Assembly: GCA_002964805.2 (NCBI GenBank) | Contig: PUDQ02000019.1 | Span: forward strand, 186,001 to 250,000 | Direction of reading: 5' to 3' | DNA: 64,000 nt | Source of the DNA: Trametes villosa | Lineage: Eukaryota > Basidiomycota > Agaricomycetes > Polyporales > Polyporaceae | Part shown: positions 11,480 to 22,610 of the stretch, piece after piece | Layout of the letters: every line of letters begins with the position of its first letter | How positions within the stretch are numbered: the first letter of the stretch is position 1 | Made by a program: the position numbers and the translations under genes | Notes under the pieces: generated by a model | What the model saw: the letters and a program-made list of their open reading frames with translations, nothing else | Told to the model about the DNA's origin: nothing | Databases searched by the model: none

Positions 11480-12770
11480 GGGCGCTGGGTGCGCGCGTGA
11501 CCGCAGTTAACGCGCGACGGAGGACGGAGTGTGTCCCTGCGCGGGCATACACGAGGACGACGACGCGCTTTTTACGCGGGGTGTACGCTAGCTTGTAGTA
11601 TGGGGAACGGACTGCGCGGGGTCGGCGGCGTGACTGCGAGGCGCCGGAGGAAGGTTGCACTGTACTTTATCGCGAACGGGGAACATCGCGAGACCGCCCG
11701 TCTACTATACGGGTGTTTTTTTTCAGTACCATAACGTGTATCATGCGAGACTATCGCTTACTGTCATTAAACACAAATGTACCAGCCTTGTCACTGTTGT
11801 CAGCGTACAGCCGTCGTCGCAGTTGGGCGCTAGCGTGCGCGCCGCCGACCGCAACTTCAGGGCAGGCTCGCGACGCCTGCCAGCGACACTGAACGACGAG
11901 CTGGCGGTGTCGTTCACCGCCACCAGAAGAAAGTCTCGAGTTCATGAACACGATGCTTAACGGGTATATCGCTGTGCTGGATGATGCTAAGGCGCGCACA
12001 CTTCGAACCTACCGCTAGCGCGCGCGGTGCGCATGGTATCACCTCAGTCTGAAAGCCATGGCCCACTGCGCGGTGGCGGGCTCCCGTCTACATCGCTTGG
12101 ACACACTACACCAGTGAGTTTCCTTCCGTTTTGTTTATGCTATGGATTGTGATTAACCCCGCTCCTTCGCGTGTGCATAAGCTTAGGAATGTTTTAGCGC
12201 GGGCACGCCGGCCGCAGCTCGCGCTTGGGTCTGTTAGGCTATTTGGCAAGAAAGCAGCGTCGTTCGCGACCTTTACATCGTATTGCACCGATGGTAATGT
12301 GCGCTCTATACTCTGGGCTAATGTGAGGATGTCCCGGGGGGAGGACAAAGGAGCACAATGAAGTCACGCCGCGTGACGGTCCTACCCCCCTCGGCCGGTG
12401 CCGGTGCCACCCTCCCTTTTAGCCACTGTCCTCACCTCCAGAACGGCCACCATCGGTCTTTCCTTCGAGCCACCACCATCCCCGGTCTGCCTACGAGCTA
12501 TTAGCAGGTTCCGACCGCTATTACCTCAGGGCAACTCGAGCAGCTCCTCGACAATCGCTCCTCTACAACTCCAACTGGTTTAGCTGATACATCGGGCAAC
12601 CGTTGTGGCTAAGCTGCATCTTCCATCCTACGCGCACATTGATCCTCCTCCTCTCCCCGCCAATCTCCTAGGCCACTTCTCCAATTAGTCCTGCTCCGTA
12701 CAGAAATTAACTGGTAAGATCATAATGAGGGCTCGTCGCCTTAGATTTGCGCTAACACGCTCACTCAGCA
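11480..12770. other. Intergenic
   Basis: No gene supported. The final 60 bases contain a probable 5'-UTR intron of the next gene (GTAAGATC at 12714 to TCACTCAG at 12768). Confidence 0.4.
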
Positions 12771-14072
12771 ATGGCTCTCGTTATACACGCACCCGTCCCC
12801 ATCCGAGCATTCAGCCTCGACAAACCTCCCGCCGTTGTCCGCAAGGCTCCTCTGCGCAACAAGCGTCGCAAAAAAGGTCCTCGTGATATCATAAGTGAGC
12901 AGCACGAGGTACAGCTTCAGAGGATGGTCCTTACATTTTGTCGCTCTAGACGCTACCGAGAAGACCATAAGCCTTGCGAATATTGCGCATCACTTGTACT
13001 ATGGTACGACACCCATTGCGCTGTCCCGTCGAGCATGACATCCTAACTCGTACGCTTTCGTCCACAGACACCTGCTTTGACTCCGCTATCATGTCGAAGG
13101 CGGCGGAGACCGGTGGACCGCTCCCCGATGACGTCCATGGACACCCCCAGGCAGCTGGGGCCATCATTCAAAGGAGGCCTGCCCTCCGAAGGCGCAACGC
13201 GACACGAGTCGTTCGTACCGCGACTGGCAACTCCAACCCGAAGATCCCCACCAAGGCACCCCACCTCAGTATGTATTCTATCATCCGTCTGATATTCTAC
13301 TTATTCACTGAATTCTTGTCGCTGCTCGCTGTAGACGACATGCTTCAAGCTCTCTGTGCTTCAGTCGCTTACATGATGCTCGACGACGTTTCGCCTGGTT
13401 GCGATAGCGTTATCATCGGCAACAAGAAAGCGCTCCTGAAGCGCAAGCCTGCTATGCTACCGCTGCGCGACTCGGTGTATACCCCTCCCGTCACGATCGC
13501 CAGTGTGATGTCCGGCTTTTCTACGCTGGCCGACATTCCTGAAGGCGGTGAAGAAGATGCAGCGCTCGCTACTTCACCCCCACCTGTTACCGCCCCGGAC
13601 GTGTCCTCCGCGGCGCAACTCGTCAACGTGGTCGACACCAGCTACCCGCTCGAGCTGACGTGCGTACGTGCGCGCGAAAGTCGGCGATCAGGCCTGTCGA
13701 GCATCGTCAAGAATTACTGGCGCCGCACCTACCGCCCCCGACCCGCAGCTCGAGGTCGGCCGGCACTCGCAACGATCGAGGAGGACCAGTCGCTCGAAGT
13801 CTCTCCTCCGCTGTGCGGCGTCTTCGGGTACGCCATGATCCGGACGAAGGGAAAGCAGCCTCGTCGCCGCCCGAGGAATCCTCGTTCTGTGAACGAGACT
13901 GTGTTAGTCATATTCCTCTTCTTCTCGTATCGTCGGGGCTGACATTCCCGGTATCCCTAGAGCGCCGTCTGCCGTTTCTGAGGCAGAGCAGTCTTTCCCG
14001 AAGGCTAGGACAACCCGCGCTGCCTCGCGTTACATCCCCCGCGGCTCTGTATCCACCATCCCGTCGGCGTGA
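12771..14072 (+). CDS. Orphan basic protein, five exons
   Basis: Hypothetical 352-residue protein, family not recognised. Exons: 12771-12894, 12950-13003, 13068-13268, 13335-13902, 13961-14072. The first three introns are phase 1 and the last phase 2; exons 2 and 3 (54 and 201 nt) are symmetric. The N-terminus has a basic patch (RNKRRKKG) that could direct the protein to the nucleus. The middle has a short helical segment (LQALCASVAYMMLDD) and the C-terminal third is rich in Arg and Pro (RRTYRPRPAARGRP). The ATG follows two bases after a strong acceptor, so a non-coding first exon is likely. The third exon begins where a cysteine and MSKAAETGG follow; an alternative internal start there cannot be excluded. 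Confidence 0.6.
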
Positions 14073-15218
14073 AGATCGGCCTCCGCACATAACGTGCTCC
14101 CATTCCACGCTCGTCCAGAAGGAACGGCCGCTGTGACCTCCATGTCCTATCGAACTGCTTTGATACTCTGGCGAAATGCTTTGACCCCCCATCGTACGCG
14201 CTACCCCCGCTTCTGCTTTGTCTCACTCTCCAAACGCTATGCCCCCGCTTTCTCTCTCATACTGTACATACTGTTTTCGCCATCCACACCACAGAATTCC
14301 ATAGTTGTATCTTCGCGAGCGACGTGCAATGATGAATCGTTTATTAATATCTATGCTTGAGATTGCGCGTGTAGACACGAGTATGGTCAAGCGCGACCTA
14401 CTCGAACAGGGCCGCTGCTCGCGCAAAGTCGAGGGGCGGGTTCGAAGTCTGATTGCGACCGAAAGCCTGCTGGCACTTGGAGGTATTGAACCAAGAGCCG
14501 TATCGGGCCGCTCATCCAACTGCACCACGATAAAGATGCCCCCAAGACGGTCGTTCGGGACTGGAGCGCCGCAAAATATCGAGTTGCTCGGGAGCCGCGC
14601 GAGGGAGACTGGGGGTACATCAGAGTCTGCTGTCGAGCACGCCAACCTTCACTATCGTGAAAACTGGATATGATTATTGTGGTATGCGAGTACGTAAGGT
14701 CCGGGGGGAATGCGTGCAGCGAGTACATTGGCAGGGATACATCGGATCTGGAACAACATGGAGCAATGGCAAGAGGTAAACTTGAACACGTTGTGCCCCA
14801 TCATTCACGACCGACGCGTCGCGGGGCGCATTCGCCGCAGGTCGCGAGGCATCAGTCGTGAATAATGGCACTGGTACCGTACACTGAGTAGAAGAGGAAG
14901 AAAAGATATGGGAGTGAGCACAGAAGGAGACGAGAAGGGAAGACATTAGTCTGCAGGTCCGTGTTTGATGTGGCAGGAAAGAGGAGGGTGGTAACGTATC
15001 CAGGAAGAAAGGGGGAAATCCACACGAGAGGAGTCGGGAGCGACATGCGATTAGAGGCAACAATCCAGACATTGAGCAATGGGGAAAGGGAGATGGTGAT
15101 GATAAAAGGAAACCACAGCAAATGCGCTCACAGACCATAGAAGAGGGACGGCGGGGTACGCGCACCAGGTCCGCCTTGCAGGGATGTCGACGCTGCAGCC
15201 CAGCTCTATGGCTCGGCG
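14073..15218. other. Intergenic
   Basis: No supported gene. 14,880-15,120 is purine-rich on this strand, consistent with the 3' untranslated region of the CCCH gene read from the other strand. Confidence 0.4.
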
Positions 15219-16835
15219 TTAGAACTTGGATAACGCAAACTCGCGATTTGAAACACTCACCCGGCGCCCAAGACGGTCCCTATGCGTCTGCCATGGCTGC
15301 CTCCCACGCGACGTGCTATCCAACCCGAGAGCATCCAGATCGTTGCCCTTCACGTTGACGCTGACTCGGCGTGCGTGTCCGACCCCCTGCTCGCGCTTCG
15401 GCGGGATATAGGGAAGTTCGCTATCCGGAATCTGCAGCGAGTGCCCACGCGAGTGCTCGGCAAGCGTTTGCTCAGCGACAGGTTCGTACGTATAATTCGG
15501 CGAGCTTGACGATGGTGACGATGGAGTGGGGTCAACATCGAAGGGGAAGCCCGAGAATCGAGGGAAGACCGGCGGCTGGAAGGGCGCTGTCGCGAGGTTA
15601 TCCGGCCAACGAGGAGTGCTATCCTGGACCTGCCATGGAGGCTGGGCGCCGACCATGAGGGGCATGTACGTCATGGGGGTGGGAGGATACGGCATGCCCC
15701 ATGCCTGCCAGGGGCTCCCCAGCATCATCGGAGGTTGAGTGGGGATGGACAAGTTGAGGGTCGGGGGCTGCTGCAACGGGGGCGCCCTCTGCTGCGGCGG
15801 CGACTGGGCGTTGAAGTAGAGCATGCCGTTATAGGGAACCGCACCCCGAGGAACGATGTCGGACTGGGCCGGTGCCGGCGGAGGATGCGCACTCGCGGGG
15901 GCCGGTGCCGGGGAAGTCGGAGGAGAATCGGAGACGTAGGGCTCCGGGTGCTTGTACGGGCAGAGCGGACCCCTCCTGCAGTTAGGCCACGCAAGGCAGG
16001 GGGTGTGTTGGGAGACTGCGCGAGATAGACGTAAGCCGGATACACGTAGACTGCGCGACATCCCGGGTACTCACACAGGTGTACCGCTACCGGGTGCAAG
16101 TACTGGCAGTCTTGCACATGGCACAAGCCTTGGACGTAAGCCCAGCAATGGCTGTGCTTACTACCCGCCTTGCTCTTCCCGTGCGAGCGGCCTCCGCCAT
16201 GTCCCGCCGCGCGGCGAGCGCTGTGTCGGACATCGTCCTTGGCGAAGTTAGCCAGCGCCAGATCGTGGATACTGCGTAGACGTCAGACGCAGGATAGCGG
16301 GAGGAACATAGCGCTTACTAGTTGCACTCGTCCCCGACAGGGCACCAACCCTTGTTCTTCACGAAGTGTCGGCACAGTGCCGTGCGCCACGACAAAGGTC
16401 TGTACTTGATACGCGAGTCGGGTCCCATACCAGACACCGGAGAAGAGCCTAAATGGTAGTTCGGTTGATCTGAACTGTTCGTCACCGGGGAAAGGGTCGA
16501 CCAAACGGGGGAAGCCGCGGTGGCTAGTGACGTCCGTGGTTCGTGGCCAAAGCCGCTTCCGCCGTCAAGCTAGGTATCAGACAATATCGCGTGAGTACGG
16601 TACTAGAAGTTCGCTAGCCGGTACCTGAAGAGGGAATGTACCATTGAAAGCATGTTGAGATCCTTGTGGAGGGAATCCGGGGAGGCATGCACGTAGTTGC
16701 ATGCGTCACCCTGCGGACAGTGTCCGAGGGCGAAGTTGCGGCAGAGTTTAGCTACAGGGCGTCAGATGGACGGGCGCGCACTCGCGAAAGGATCAAGGAC
16801 GACGTACTGCGAAAGCGTCCGCGACGAGAAGCCAT
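15219..16835 (-). CDS. Protein with four CCCH zinc fingers
   Basis: Probable RNA-binding protein; CCCH fingers usually bind AU-rich or structured RNA. Reading the minus strand: exons 16835-16808, 16751 to about 16642 or 16625, about 16569-16319, 16271-16075, 16015-15219, about 460 residues. Finger 1 at residues 13-31 is CX7CX5CX3H (CRNFALGHC...CNYVH). Finger 2 is CX9CX5CX3H (CRHFVKNKGWC...CNYIH), finger 3 CX7CX4CX3H (CWAYVQGLC...CQYLH), finger 4 CX5CX5CX3H (CLAWPNC...CPYKH). After the fingers comes a long Pro/Gln-rich tail with repeated PP motifs and basic Ser sites (ARRVSVN, GRRVSVS). The start MASRRGRFR is the first ATG before finger 1. One junction is ambiguous: GTACAT to CTAG (phase 0) or GTACCG to GAAG (phase 2) both keep the frame. 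A GTGAGT near the 3' end may mark a further exon. Confidence 0.75.
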
Positions 16836-19070
16836 CTCCGGAGGGAAGGGAGGTCGTGGAAGGAGGGAAGAAAGGTCAATTGTCTGGGAAGGGTGCGCGC
16901 CTGATTCTTATATGTCACGTCGAGGACAAAGTGAAAGAGTCGGATATGAATGCCTGCCACGCGCACGTGCTACTCACGCGAATAGCAAAGCTAAAGCTCC
17001 GGGCACAAGCTGATAGCGACTTGGGGTCGCACAAAGCACATCTTTGAACCGACGTATATGAAGCGGCCTCCGGCGAAAAAGCGAGAGCCAGTCCCGGAAT
17101 TAAGTGGGTGAGGCTGTGTGGACCAAGCTGTCGACCGTGCGCAGTGGCAAAGCGAGAGGCCATTCCGGAGGCGCAGCGGGCGAGAAAAAATTCGGTCTGG
17201 GGAGAGTGAGGACAGCCATGGCACAGATCCGCACAGGAGAGAGCGGGGGGAGTCAATCACCTTGGGGTGCTGGCTCAAAAGCTCTGCAGACACCACGAAC
17301 ACGCCGTTTACACGAGCAGGAGAGATTGCCCAAATCGAGAGCTTGGATGGCAGATTACGCTTATGTAACCTCCTCGTGCAGGCACGCCGGGGACCCCGAA
17401 GAGCCCCTCATGACCTCTAGGTATTTCGCGCGAATTAGAGGCGGAGAGGAGCCAGAACGCCTCTGTATTTAATGGGAGAGAACTTGAGACTCACCGAGAA
17501 TGTTTCTGGGATCTCCGCTGCTGAGCTGCTTTCGGCTCAGCCGCCGAGGTATTTTGCCGTCGTAACCATCCTAGGGCAAGTTAACGTCTTCTAATAACTC
17601 CTGTCCGATAGAGCTGACGGGCCTACTATAAATGCACGCTCGGAACACCGGGGGACGGAGGCAAGTCCTCCGAAGTACTTTTGTAACACGCGATCTTGGT
17701 GCTTTGTTCGGGGTCCCAGCACAGCCGCCCAGCCTCGAGGTACTCGGCGCGCGCACCGTGTGCGGCGAAGGCTCAACCAGCCTGCCTATCGTCATACAGC
17801 GTGTTAGTGGCAGAACATGTGAACGCCCGGCCGCAGCACCTCATATCGATGGTGCGTCGTCGGGAAATACCTCCGGCCGACGACGGATGGAGCAGACGTG
17901 AGTACCCTCGGAGCGCTTCAGGAACGGCGGAACCAGCCACGCTGCTTCCCGTCGCGGTTGGAAGGTCGGGCCCGAGGAAGATAACCGCACCCCGACCTGT
18001 GGCCAGGCCGCCAAGGTCAAGTGCCCTGTCTACCTGCCGTCAGACTCCGCCACTCAGCGAGGGCCGGAGTCCGACGAAAAGCAGCGCGCGACGCTTCACG
18101 AAACGTTCCCAACCTTCCAGAACGCGCAACCTAAAAGCTACCGCGTACGGCATGCTTGGTCTCGGTGTCAATCCCGATCGCCTACGCAGAAGCGCAGTGC
18201 TTGCGCAAACGCAGCCAGGTTACGAGCCGGCGCCTATGCTCGCACCGCCGCGCGACCGAGTCGGCTGCTGGCACACTTGCACCCCCTGCATCTATAAAAT
18301 CGCCGTCACTTTAGGCCCGACCAGACAGGGAAGGTGTAACATCCACGCACCGCACCACTTCAACCTGAAGCACAGCGGTGGACAGATCCGGCGGCTGCGG
18401 CCACGCGTCCGCGCCCCGAAACGCGCTCGGTGTGGCTGAGACACGCGCACCCGCGATCCGGCGTCGCCACTCCCGCGCCGGGCGTCCAGGTCGCGCGACG
18501 TCGATCGGACACGCCGGGTGCACACGTCCTGCTTGCCTGCGCACACGTCGTTGATTACACTAAAACCACAACATACATAGATTGCATGGACCGGGGCGAG
18601 AGCGATACAGTCTACACTGGGAGGCATGTTTCAGAGACGGTGCAAGAAGCGGGCAGCATGCGGGGGGCTCACCGAACAGACATACTTGCGGAGCTGCTGT
18701 ACATGGAGGGGAAAGTGTGAATATCTACAGAGCGAATGATTAGGATGTGGGGGTGGGTATAGACAATGTCCGGGGGTCGACAGCATAAGGAGGCGTATGT
18801 CACAGCGATGCGGGCGGCACAACATAAAATAACCTTATGCAATAAACAGGCGCAGGCGCGAATGTCCGGGGGCGAAGAGCGGGCGAGCGATCGGGCGGCG
18901 GTCGAGCGGGTGGCAGGTGGCGGGCGGGCGGGCGGGCGAGCAGGCGGGCGCATTACCTGAAACGCGGCGTAGTATACTGCGGTGGATCGAGCGCATGATC
19001 AGCGTGGCCGGGTAAGGCAGAGATCGGCCAGCACGTACGGGGGCAGGGCTCACATCCTCGGCGCGCCCAG
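16836..19070. other. Intergenic, no clear gene
   Basis: Open frames occur on both strands, the longest plus-strand one ending at 18439, but none shows consistent splice structure or a convincing motif. Confidence 0.35.
18918..18951. repeat. GGGC microsatellite
   Basis: Run of GGGC units (GGCGGGCGGGCGGGCGAGC) just downstream of the minus-strand gene ending at 19071. Confidence 0.6.
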
Positions 19071-20933
19071 TCATAACGCGAGGTGGTTGAGCTGAGAGCT
19101 GGCGGTGGGCATCATGGCGACGCCCGGGTCGAGTCGCAGGGACTGTTGCTCGGGCGGCGGCATCACCGACTGCCTTATTGAGGAGCATACCGAGCGGGAA
19201 GTGGCCAGGTAGTCGGCGCCGGATAGCTGATGGCGTTTACGGGGCGGAAGGGAAGACATATCCTTGAGTGTCGCGAAGAGACGTCAAAACACGATGCGCT
19301 ACGCACAGTCTCGAGTCACTCACTTCAAACGCCGCGCTGTGGTCTGCTCGCGGGATAGTCAGCATCCAGGCATGCGCAGTAGGAAAGGCGGACGCACTCT
19401 GCAGCTCGTCCCAACTCCTCGGGTGTTTGCGATCCATCTGATTCAGCGCATGCATCTGCAACTCCTGACCCCGCGCCGCCGGAGAGAATGTCTATAGATA
19501 GCAAGCTCAGAGGACCCTACGTTCCCCACGCACACACAGCGGCGTACCTGATCAACTGAGCCCAGTTCGTGGTGCCCGCGGGACACATCGGGTACAGCCA
19601 TGGCGTCGCCATGGGACCACTGCATTTCCCGCATAGTCTTCCATGCTGAGACGCTGTCCTGCAAGGCCACATGATTGTTCGGCCTGGCCGACCCTTTCAG
19701 TTCATGCGCCGCGTGATATCACCTCAACGGCACTCACATCGCGTTCATCATATCGTCGTGGGACTGTGATGTGCTTGCCCTGGAGTCGGAGCGCTCGAGT
19801 GTGTTCTGGATATCGTCCACAAGAGGCGACTGCTTCCCCGAACCAGTGGGGGCTGCGGGACGGTTAGCATGAAGAGCCCGAGATGCGTCCAGAGCGGCGT
19901 TCGCTTACAATCCAAGTCGCTCCGGAAACTCTCGACGAGCGAGGCCACTGCAACGGAGCAAATGAGCACTGCGCGCCACGTATGCGCGCGGGAGCAGTGC
20001 GGTACTCACTCAAGCCATCTCTCCGCTCCTCGGCAATACTAAGCTGCTGCCGAATCTGCGCCTCGGTGTCCAAACACGCCGTGTAGCGGGCGAACGCCTC
20101 TTGAGTGTCCCTTTGAGCGCGGGCGAGCGCTGCCTTTGCACTGGCCATGTTCCGTCCTGAGACCGCGGGAATGGTAAACGACGGAAACTATCGGGGAAGT
20201 GGAGTGCTCACTGTTCAGGTTGACCTCATTCAGCAGAGAGCTAGAAGTCCCTTGCTCCGGCGTGGACGCGGGTGGTGTGGCGTCCTCGTCCTTCGTATCT
20301 GCGGAGTATATTTTAGCACCAGGATGACGACTGCGGGCGGTGTCACGTACCCTTGTCGGCAAGGCCATTCCATCCAGCGAGGGATATTGATGGTGAGGCC
20401 GCGCCCAGTTTTGACGACCCTGACGGGTCGAGGCCGAGCGCGCGGGTCTGCCCGAAGGCGCGGCGGAGGCGGGGATTGTGTGGGATGCCTGTCGCCTGCC
20501 GCTCGATGAACCCGCGGAGGAACGCGAGCTCGATGTTGTCGGGCATGATGTACGGCGGGCCCTGGATTTCGCCCTTCTGCATGAGCACCTCGAGGTGCGA
20601 CATCACTTTGTCCTTGAGCTGCTGGAGCCACTCGTGCAGCTCCATATGGTCTTGGTCCGCCCGCGCGTCGTAGTCCTGCCGGCGTCGCGCCTTGCGCCAG
20701 TACGTCTTCGTGAGCTTCAACGCGCGGTTTACTTCGGTGTCGAGTGTGCGGTACCAATCGCTAGCCTGGCGATTAAGGCGAACCGCGAGCACTCCTGGTT
20801 GCACCCGCAGCTGCAAAAGGCAGCGGCCCTCGCTGTCTGGCGAGCCCAGAACACCTTTCTGGCCTTGGTTGCCCCGAGTGGCGCCGCGCGAGACATTACC
20901 GAGCTCCGGCCACGGGAGGTCGTCTGTTAGCAT
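19071..20933 (-). CDS. Orphan protein with a short coiled coil, eight exons
   Basis: Hypothetical 478-residue protein. Exons on the minus strand: 20933-20351, 20298-20212, 20156-20010, 19947-19909, 19852-19738, 19653-19548, 19491-19324, 19262-19071; the frame is continuous through all seven introns. Residues from exon 1 include a helical basic stretch (LKLTKTYWRKARRRQDYD). Exon 3 encodes a heptad-like Ala/Gln/Glu segment (AALARAQRDTQEAFARY, then AQIRQQLSIAEERRDGL), so dimerisation is plausible. Exons 5 to 8 are Ser/Gln-rich with a basic patch (PPRKRHQLSG). The start is the ATG at 20933; the open frame runs ten codons further upstream but begins with TTG. The first four introns are all phase 1. 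Two acceptors are ACAG or AAG rather than the nearest CAG and were chosen because only they preserve frame. Confidence 0.6.
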
Positions 20934-21979
20934 GATAGCGGGGGGAGTGAGAGAGAGGTCCAAGCCCGGGCGTGATGGCGGCGGGGGCGAGTGCGGAGGG
21001 GATGGAAGTCGGACGGTGCGAAAGCGGAGATGAGAAGCAGAGAGGGAGGATGGCAGACGAGAGTTTTGAGCTAGGCTCGAGTGCTGTGGGAGCGCATCTA
21101 AACGCTTCGACTTCTACTGGAGGAAGAGGTGATGGTTGGTGGGCAACTTGGTGCTGCACTGCCAAGATTCTGAGAGATTCGACCTCTGGCCGGAGGCCTG
21201 AGAGATCAATCATGGCAAATGCCCTTTGGGGTTTACGGGCCCTGGTTAAGCGAGTCTGCGAAAATGTCGAACAATTCAGGACCCGCGAGCGCGAAACCGC
21301 GTTCGCGACCCTCATCAGCTGCCTAATTGGGACAGGTGCGTGACACAAGGCGATGATCCACTGAGTAGTGAGTCGGGTTTGGCAGATTGTCGCGAAGTGA
21401 TACTGTTGTATCCACGCCGAACACGTCCCGACCATACACAACGCCGACATCGGCACCCGGGCATGCCAGACGAGCCGCACGTCCCGCCGGGCCCGCCCCC
21501 CTCACTTGCAGCCCCGGACGTGAAACATGCGGTCCGCACGGCCCCCCTGTGCCGCGCCAGCGCCGCCCCGCTCTGCGCCAGTGCGCCCTGCTACCCTCCG
21601 CGCTCGGCGGAGACGCTGCTACACAATAATGGAATGCCGCCAGAGCTTAGCTCCTCGGCCAGCGGGCTCGCCAGGCCTTATCCACTGTACCCCAACAATG
21701 CTGATGGTCCATCAACGCCAGCATCACTGATCATAGTGAGGACGCTCGTCGTTCCCTGGAGGTCAAAATCGCCTTTCTCGCAGGCAAGAACGCAAATGCG
21801 GCGAGCCGGCGGACAGTGCGCATGCGCTGCGGCTTCTCTCGTTGCCTTCTGCGGACGTCTTTCTGACCACCGGGCTGTGCCTTCACGATACGCCGCAGCT
21901 CCCGACGTGCTGCTCGGACGAGCCTGCGAAGAGGCAGAATCAGCTTCAAATAGCCCCCGCACTTGATATCAGCGCCAAT
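20934..21979. other. Intergenic or undetected exons
   Basis: A 208-codon open frame on the plus strand (21340-21966) is Pro/Ala-rich but begins with GTG and has no recognisable motif. I do not call it. Confidence 0.3.
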
Positions 21980-22610
21980 CTACGCAGTTCTCGACAACAC
22001 CGAACCCTTGATGCGCCTTGATTTGCTCTGGACGCTTCTCAGAGGCAGACCGCCGGCCTTGCGCCAGGCGTCTCCAGACCAGCACAGCAAGTCGGCGGGC
22101 ATTGATGGGCGGCCCTTTGCGGCGTATACCTGCCCAGCTGCGCGCGCCGCTGGAACACTGCGCTCGTACGGCCGGCGCAGACTCTATGGGACCGGCCTTA
22201 TGTGTGGTGGTGCACACAGGCATCGGCGGCCCGTAAGCTTGATATAGGTCCCGTCGACCTCTGCACACTCGTGTTCCCCGTATGAACCACTCACCACATT
22301 GCAAGCGCCGCAGCAAGATACGTCGAAATCTGCGGGAAGCGGGAAGACCCTTGAATTTGATGACACGGCTTCCCGAAGCGGATGGCGGACCACGCCCCGG
22401 TCTTCCTGCGATACAGTATCGGGCGGGAATTCCTCCGACCCGTGCCCATGACGAGCGAGGAAAGCGGCCCACTCGCCAGACCGACGTGGGGTGGTATCTG
22501 TTGGCCAGGTCCAATCAATGATGATGTTACGCACAGGGTCAGGAGTTGTCGGAACGGGATGGTCCGGATGGGGAAGAGATATCGGCGGCGGAAAGTGAGG
22601 GTGGGGCTGG
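21980..22610 (-). CDS. Partial minus-strand gene, unrecognised
   Basis: Two stretches read as exons. 22610-22295 follows a CATCAG acceptor, stays open for 105 codons and ends at a GTGAGT donor; it is His/Pro-rich at first, then contains IIIDWTWPTDTTP and ends with CCGACNV. 22129-21980 follows a GGGCAG acceptor and runs 49 codons to a stop (basic end QSKSRRIKGS). The link between them, and the exons upstream of 22610, are unresolved. The product is unknown. Confidence is low because GC-rich DNA here keeps several frames open. Confidence 0.3.

Noticed and set aside
14440..14560. tRNA-like box B sequences (GGTTCGAAGTC; on the other strand GGTTCAATACC with an upstream A-box-like stretch)
   Set aside because: The spacing between the A- and B-box-like parts is too short, and no cloverleaf with a 7-bp acceptor stem and 5-bp T stem can be drawn.
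17632..18150. Weak RhoGAP resemblance (FGVP, LPIVIQRV, then other-frame segments)
   Set aside because: The matches lie in different frames, the spacing is off and the catalytic arginine context is not convincing.
17696..18439. 247-codon plus-strand open frame
   Set aside because: No start context, splice pattern or motif; typical of long chance frames in GC-rich DNA.
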